In this document: one piece after another, positions 6,389 through 9,322 of the stretch | Layout: each line of letters opens with the position of its first letter | How positions within the stretch are numbered: the stretch's first letter is position 1 | Assembly (NCBI GenBank): GCA_030614485.1 | Contig: JAUWTY010000033.1 | Span: 1 to 9,322 of the forward strand | Source of the DNA: Methanosarcinales archaeon | GTDB lineage: Archaea > Halobacteriota > Methanosarcinia > Methanosarcinales > Methanocomedenaceae | Length of the DNA: 9,322 nucleotides | Direction: 5' to 3' | Translations under genes and position numbers: made by a program | The notes under the pieces: generated by a model | What the model was told of the DNA's origin: nothing | Seen by the model: the letters and a program-made list of their open reading frames with translations, nothing else | Databases searched by the model: none

Positions 6389-6976
6389 TTAAAATTCTTT
6401 GTGCGACTTGCGTAAGAATATACTGCAAATGCCTATTATAATTGTTGTTGAAAGTATTTTGAACCCTGGTATGCCTGAACCACCCGCAACTGTAGCTGTA
6501 GGTGTCACATTGGAATCATTTGAATTATCAGGATATGCCGTCGGTGTAGGGGTGGGCTCTGGCAGGGCAGGATCGTAGTATTGGTATACATGCGAAAAAG
6601 TTACAATATCGGCAACTTCACCTGTATATATACCAGACACCCTGAGGCTTAACTGCACGGTCTCAACAGAATGATTAGGCAAAACATAATGAATGGTTGA
6701 GTTATAAAAAAACACTTCATCAGTAGAAAGTAAGGCCGACTTTACAACCGTATCATTCTGTTTCAACTGCACCCATGCCTTATCCCCACTGTTGCTTACA
6801 CTCATCAGGTTAAATGAGTACCCCTGATAGAATGTCCATGACTGGCCTGTCGAGAGATAAAGACTTGTACCATTGACCAGCGGCTCAGTACCCATTTGGG
6901 CCAAAGCCGGATGAAGTGCCCCCAGGAGAAATATCCCTACAATTATGATTATTTTGCCCATACCCAATATCTTCAT
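6389..6976 (-). CDS. Secreted S-layer-domain-like protein with PGF-CTERM-like anchor
   Basis: The 195-residue protein has a signal peptide (hydrophobic 8-21, likely cleavage after ALA at 24-26). One globular domain follows at about 33-134, resembling the S-layer duplication domain of Methanosarcina-type archaea: W47 with QGYSFNL at 51-57 and GDKAWVQL at 64-71. A Pro/Thr/Asn/Ser-rich linker (136-164) leads to a tail with IPGF at 169-172, a hydrophobic helix and basic RKSHK. This layout matches proteins processed by archaeosortase and lipid-anchored at the cell surface. Sequons for N-glycosylation include N35, N74, N92, N101, N153 and N156. Only one copy of the domain is present, so it is probably an accessory envelope protein and not the lattice protein. 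ATG 6976 is preferred over TTG 6988. The function is not known, and the family match is by eye. Confidence 0.72.
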   Translation of the reverse strand: MKILGMGKIIIIVGIFLLGALHPALAQMGTEPLVNGTSLYLSTGQSWTFYQGYSFNLMSVSNSGDKAWVQLKQNDTVVKSALLSTDEVFFYNSTIHYVLPNHSVETVQLSLRVSGIYTGEVADIVTFSHVYQYYDPALPEPTPTPTAYPDNSNDSNVTPTATVAGGSGIPGFKILSTTIIIGICSIFLRKSHKEF

Positions 6977-7026
6977 AATATTACCCAAAAATTGTCATGT
7001 ACTTGTAAATTGTTAATTCCTATGCT

Positions 7027-7036
7027 TATAATATAT
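7027..7036 (-). promoter_or_regulatory. TATA-like box for the secreted-protein gene
   Basis: The minus strand reads TATATTATAA here. A start site about 26 bases on, near 7006, would give a leader of roughly 30 bases to ATG 6976. The element is nearly symmetrical, so it could in principle also serve the plus strand, but the gene at 7142 is too far away for a short leader. Confidence 0.45.
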
Positions 7037-7141
7037 CCCTGGAAATCTACTTTTAGCCGAATTTAACTGACTACTTAGAGTTTGACTAAACGTGCAACCA
7101 AAAAGCTAAATATTGTTCAACCCATGTTGAAGATGAGGATC

Positions 7142-7372
7142 ATGAAGTCATATCTATTAGTTTGGTTTAACAGTGAAGGCGGCAGACCATCTGAGGTCAA
7201 CCGGAGATTGATGTCCCTGGGATTTAAACCCATGCAGGGAGTCCATGATTATATATATGAATGGGACTCAAACACCGACCTGGAGGAGATACTCAATTTT
7301 GGCGACCGCATCCAGTTGACCCTCAATGGGCTGGGTGTTATGTTCAAAATAGAGACCATCCAGAATGAATGA
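7142..7372 (+). CDS. Small conserved-looking protein of unknown function, ferredoxin-like fold predicted
   Basis: I do not recognise this 76-residue protein. The pattern of hydrophobic residues suggests beta-alpha-beta-beta-alpha-beta: a strand at KSYLLVWFN (2-10), a helix over PSEVNRRLMSLG, a strand pair through MQGVHDYIYEW, a helix over DLEEILNFGDRIQLTLNGLG, and a final strand VMFKIETI. It has no cysteine, signal peptide or membrane segment, so it is probably cytoplasmic. The frame stays open back to a TTG at 7082, and ATG 7124 and 7133 are possible starts. ATG 7142 is chosen because GAGG lies directly before it and the alpha/beta domain begins there. TAAATATT at 7107-7114 could be a TATA box giving a very short leader. 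It is convergent with thiI and divergent from the secreted-protein gene, so context gives no function. The domain-like pattern and normal codon use argue that it is real. Confidence 0.68.
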   Translation: MKSYLLVWFNSEGGRPSEVNRRLMSLGFKPMQGVHDYIYEWDSNTDLEEILNFGDRIQLTLNGLGVMFKIETIQNE

Positions 7373-7383
7373 ATGTAGTATAG

Positions 7384-7409
7384 GAACTAACTTTACGAAC
7401 TAACTGTAC
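7384..7409. repeat. 13-base tandem duplication across the thiI stop codon
   Basis: GAACTAACTTTAC (7384-7396) is followed directly by GAACTAACTGTAC (7397-7409), differing at one base. The right-hand copy holds the thiI stop codon and its last two codons. The left-hand copy lies in the short gap to the convergent small gene. It looks like a slippage or local duplication event with no evident function. Confidence 0.7.
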
Positions 7410-8587
7410 TCGGACGGTTCAACTATTTTTGCGTTTGAAAGGGCAATCCTGAGCAGTTCTTCAACATCTATCTTTGCTTCTTCATCGCATACATCACCAC
7501 ACCTTGCAGATGTAGCAGGTTTTTCCGGCACTGCAGTACAACAGGTGGCAGGCCGGGTAGATGCATCATAGCTCCCAATATTCCGTGCCATGTCCACAAT
7601 CTCTGTCTTGTCAAGAGCAATCAAGGGATGATAGATCGGTACATGAATGCCGCAGGTTTCAGCCAGCATGTTCTGTGAGGTCTGGCTGGCTACCTGCCCC
7701 AGGGATACACCGGTGATTATACCATGGGCACGTTCCTTTTCCATGATACCGGCGGCGATTCTGTACATCATCCGGCGGCACAGCACACAGGTATAGCGGC
7801 GCTGGCAGTCTGATAAAAACGATACCTGGGCTTCGCCGCCAGGGACTTCATAGACCTTTAAGGAATGTCCCGGAGCCCATGTCTGCAGCACCCTGATACA
7901 TTCCAGTGCCCTTTGCCTGGTGGTCTCGTCTGAGAATGGGTCATTGTTGACATAGACCGGAATAATCTCACAACCACGTTTCATCATGAGCCATGCTGCC
8001 ACTGGCGAGTCGATACCTCCTGATACCAGGGCTACCATCTTACCCTGGGTGCCAAGGGGCAGTCCGCCCACTCCATCGACCACATCAGTATACACGAAAG
8101 CGTGGTTCTGCCTGACCTCCACAAATATCTCCACATCGGGATTGGTCAAATCCACGCTCGGACCTTGATGCTCTATCCTCTGCCAGACCGCATTACCGCA
8201 GGCAATCCCGACATCGCGGCTGGAAAAATCATGGTTCCCTGTGCGCCTGGGCCTGATACCAAATGACTGTCCTTCACCAATAATCTCCTGACCCACATCT
8301 GCAGCCAGTGATGAAACGGATTCCAGCGTAGGCTCACAAGTTATAGCAAGGCTCACAGAAACCACACCGAATACCTTTGATGCAGCCTGGGCGGCTGCAG
8401 GGTCGGCAGTATGGATGTAAATACGCCCCCAATCCCTGGATACACTTTCGTACGATGCACCCATGGCATCCAGCATTGAAGTTATGTTGGACATCAATGT
8501 CTTCTCGTAACGGTCCCTCACATTCCGGCTCTTAAGGGCAATCTCGCCATACCTGACTATGATCACATCATTGGGGGGGCGGCTCAT
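7400..8587 (-). CDS. thiI: tRNA 4-thiouridine synthetase ThiI
   Basis: The 395-residue cytoplasmic enzyme adenylates U8 of tRNA and transfers sulfur to give 4-thiouridine. An N-terminal ferredoxin-like region begins with RYGEIALKSRNVR (12-24), and a THUMP RNA-binding domain follows to about 168. The PP-loop ATPase begins at LVSGGIDSP (187-195). There is no C-terminal rhodanese domain, as is usual in methanogens. Instead C267-xx-C270 (TCVLC) and C349/C350 match the cysteines that bind an Fe-S cluster in studied methanogen ThiI proteins. A further C363 and C367 sit near the C terminus. The frame is open upstream to 8728, but that part overlaps secD out of frame and has no family likeness. ATG 8587, two bases after the secD stop and with AAGGA at 8594-8598, is the clear start. 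Confidence 0.94.
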   Translation of the reverse strand: MSRPPNDVIIVRYGEIALKSRNVRDRYEKTLMSNITSMLDAMGASYESVSRDWGRIYIHTADPAAAQAASKVFGVVSVSLAITCEPTLESVSSLAADVGQEIIGEGQSFGIRPRRTGNHDFSSRDVGIACGNAVWQRIEHQGPSVDLTNPDVEIFVEVRQNHAFVYTDVVDGVGGLPLGTQGKMVALVSGGIDSPVAAWLMMKRGCEIIPVYVNNDPFSDETTRQRALECIRVLQTWAPGHSLKVYEVPGGEAQVSFLSDCQRRYTCVLCRRMMYRIAAGIMEKERAHGIITGVSLGQVASQTSQNMLAETCGIHVPIYHPLIALDKTEIVDMARNIGSYDASTRPATCCTAVPEKPATSARCGDVCDEEAKIDVEELLRIALSNAKIVEPSEYS

Positions 8588-8589
8588 GC

Positions 8590-9322
8590 TCAATCCTTGC
8601 TTTCTTTTAGCACTTCCTTGATTATCCTGGCATAGACCGGCCTGGCTATCAGCACACCTATCATCACGCCCACGATGGTGGTCAATGCAAACCCTTTCAG
8701 TGCACCGAATCCCATCCATACCAGCCATATCATAGCTATGGTGGTGGTGGACCCCGCAGCGAAAATGATGCCGAACGCCCTGGTTATCCTGGCATTGTAT
8801 ACTTTGGTAGGAGGCAGTTTCCCCTCATACAGTACTTCGTCAGTAATAACCACAAGATGGTCAATACCGGTACCTATGACCGCAATAATACCTGTTATGG
8901 CGGGCAGGTCAAGCTGCCATTTCACTGCTGATGCAAAGCCCAGAATCATCACCACTTCACTTAGCGAAGTAATTATCATCGGGAGCATGATCTCCTTTCT
9001 GCGATACCTCAAAAAGACCATAAACGATACGGTGATAATGGCCAGCAGGCCAGCTATGGCAGTGAGTTCCTTGAACTGGCTGCCCAGGGATGCAGGCACC
9101 TGGCCTGAACCTATTACTTCTACATTAACAGGGAGTGCTCCAGCCTTCAAATGGGATTCAAGTTCCTTTGCATTATCCTCGCTGCCCGTATCGCTACCGA
9201 ATGATGCCACCAAATCCTGTATTGGCACATTTCTCATGCTTTGTGCCAGCTCATGCGACAGGGGAGCGCTGTATATCACCCTGTTGTCCAGATACATGGT
9301 AATTTCGTGATTATCCGGGTCA
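8590..9322 (-). CDS. secD: Protein-export membrane protein SecD, C-terminal part
   Basis: This is the C-terminal 243 residues of SecD, which with SecF uses the proton gradient to assist Sec-dependent export across the membrane. The frame is open through the right edge (Asp-Pro-Asp-Asn-His-Glu-Ile-Thr before the first visible ATG at 9297), so that ATG is internal and the 5' part is missing. The end of the periplasmic-type domain is seen in LKAGALPVNVEVIGS. Five membrane helices follow. The fourth SecD helix region shows the conserved DLPAITGIIAVIGTGIDH signature with its downstream acidic TDE. The preceding gene outside the window is expected to be the rest of secD, and often secF lies beside it. 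Its stop at 8590 is two bases from the thiI start, so the two are coupled. The visible part shows no frameshift. Confidence 0.94.
   Translation of the reverse strand, partial: DPDNHEITMYLDNRVIYSAPLSHELAQSMRNVPIQDLVASFGSDTGSEDNAKELESHLKAGALPVNVEVIGSGQVPASLGSQFKELTAIAGLLAIITVSFMVFLRYRRKEIMLPMIITSLSEVVMILGFASAVKWQLDLPAITGIIAVIGTGIDHLVVITDEVLYEGKLPPTKVYNARITRAFGIIFAAGSTTTIAMIWLVWMGFGALKGFALTTIVGVMIGVLIARPVYARIIKEVLKESKD
8594..8598 (-). promoter_or_regulatory. Ribosome binding site for thiI inside secD
   Basis: The minus strand reads AAGGA within the last secD codons, six bases before the thiI ATG at 8587. This fixes the thiI start and shows that its translation initiates from a site still being read by ribosomes finishing secD. 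Confidence 0.6.

Noticed and set aside
7142..7372. Small protein considered as a Cas2-like nuclease
   Set aside because: Size and fold pattern are similar, but the catalytic aspartate after the first strand is absent, and there is no CRISPR array or other cas gene in the window.
8588..8728. N-terminal extension of thiI by 47 codons
   Set aside because: It overlaps the conserved C-terminal helices of secD in another frame, has no likeness to ThiI, and the ATG at 8587 has a proper ribosome site and family N terminus.
8675..9310. Plus-strand open frame opposite secD
   Set aside because: It is antisense to conserved SecD transmembrane helices. The hydrophobic stretches mirror the opposite strand, and no family likeness was seen.

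Overview
The window reads as chromosomal DNA of a methane-metabolising euryarchaeon, either a methanogen or an anaerobic methanotroph, probably related to Methanosarcinales. Four things point that way: a methanogenesis marker protein 8 (DUF2099) gene, a beta-RFAP synthase gene for tetrahydromethanopterin, archaeal prenyl-lipid type enzymes (UbiA plus a geranylgeranyl-reductase homologue), and a secreted protein with an S-layer-like domain and a PGF-CTERM-like tail. AT-rich TATA-like boxes lie in front of several genes. Genus cannot be decided from the sequence alone. No rRNA, tRNA, CRISPR array or insertion sequence was recognised, and coding density is high.

Layout. Bases 1-890 (+) hold the last codons of a probable porA and a complete porB, the thiamine-diphosphate subunit of pyruvate:ferredoxin oxidoreductase. 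A convergent terminator region (about 891-1059) follows. Bases 1060-2853 (-) form a two-gene unit: a CDF-type metal exporter followed after 21 bases by methanogenesis marker protein 8. The divergent intergenic region 2854-3115 carries a large imperfect palindrome built from a degenerate 10-base unit. Bases 3116-4066 (+) encode beta-RFAP synthase behind a well-placed TATA-like box. Bases 4173-6323 (-) encode a UbiA-family prenyltransferase followed after 15 bases by a divergent geranylgeranyl-reductase-like flavoprotein, read from a TTG codon. Bases 6389-6976 (-) encode a small secreted, C-terminally anchored protein. Bases 7142-7372 (+) encode a small alpha/beta protein of unknown function. 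Bases 7400-9322 (-) hold the C-terminal part of secD, running off the right edge, followed two bases later by thiI.

How the genes fit together. Most are core functions of such an archaeon: acetyl-CoA/pyruvate interconversion (Por), the C1 carrier (beta-RFAP synthase), protein export (SecD), tRNA thiolation (ThiI) and the cell envelope. The least ordinary parts are the UbiA/reductase pair, the link between the unassigned marker protein 8 and a metal exporter, the small orphan protein at 7142-7372, and the palindromic repeat. In the UbiA/reductase pair, the reductase lacks signature residues that I associate with canonical archaeal lipid reductases, so its substrate may be something other than archaeol, for example a respiratory prenyl carrier. 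I did not see a clear defence system or new mobile element.
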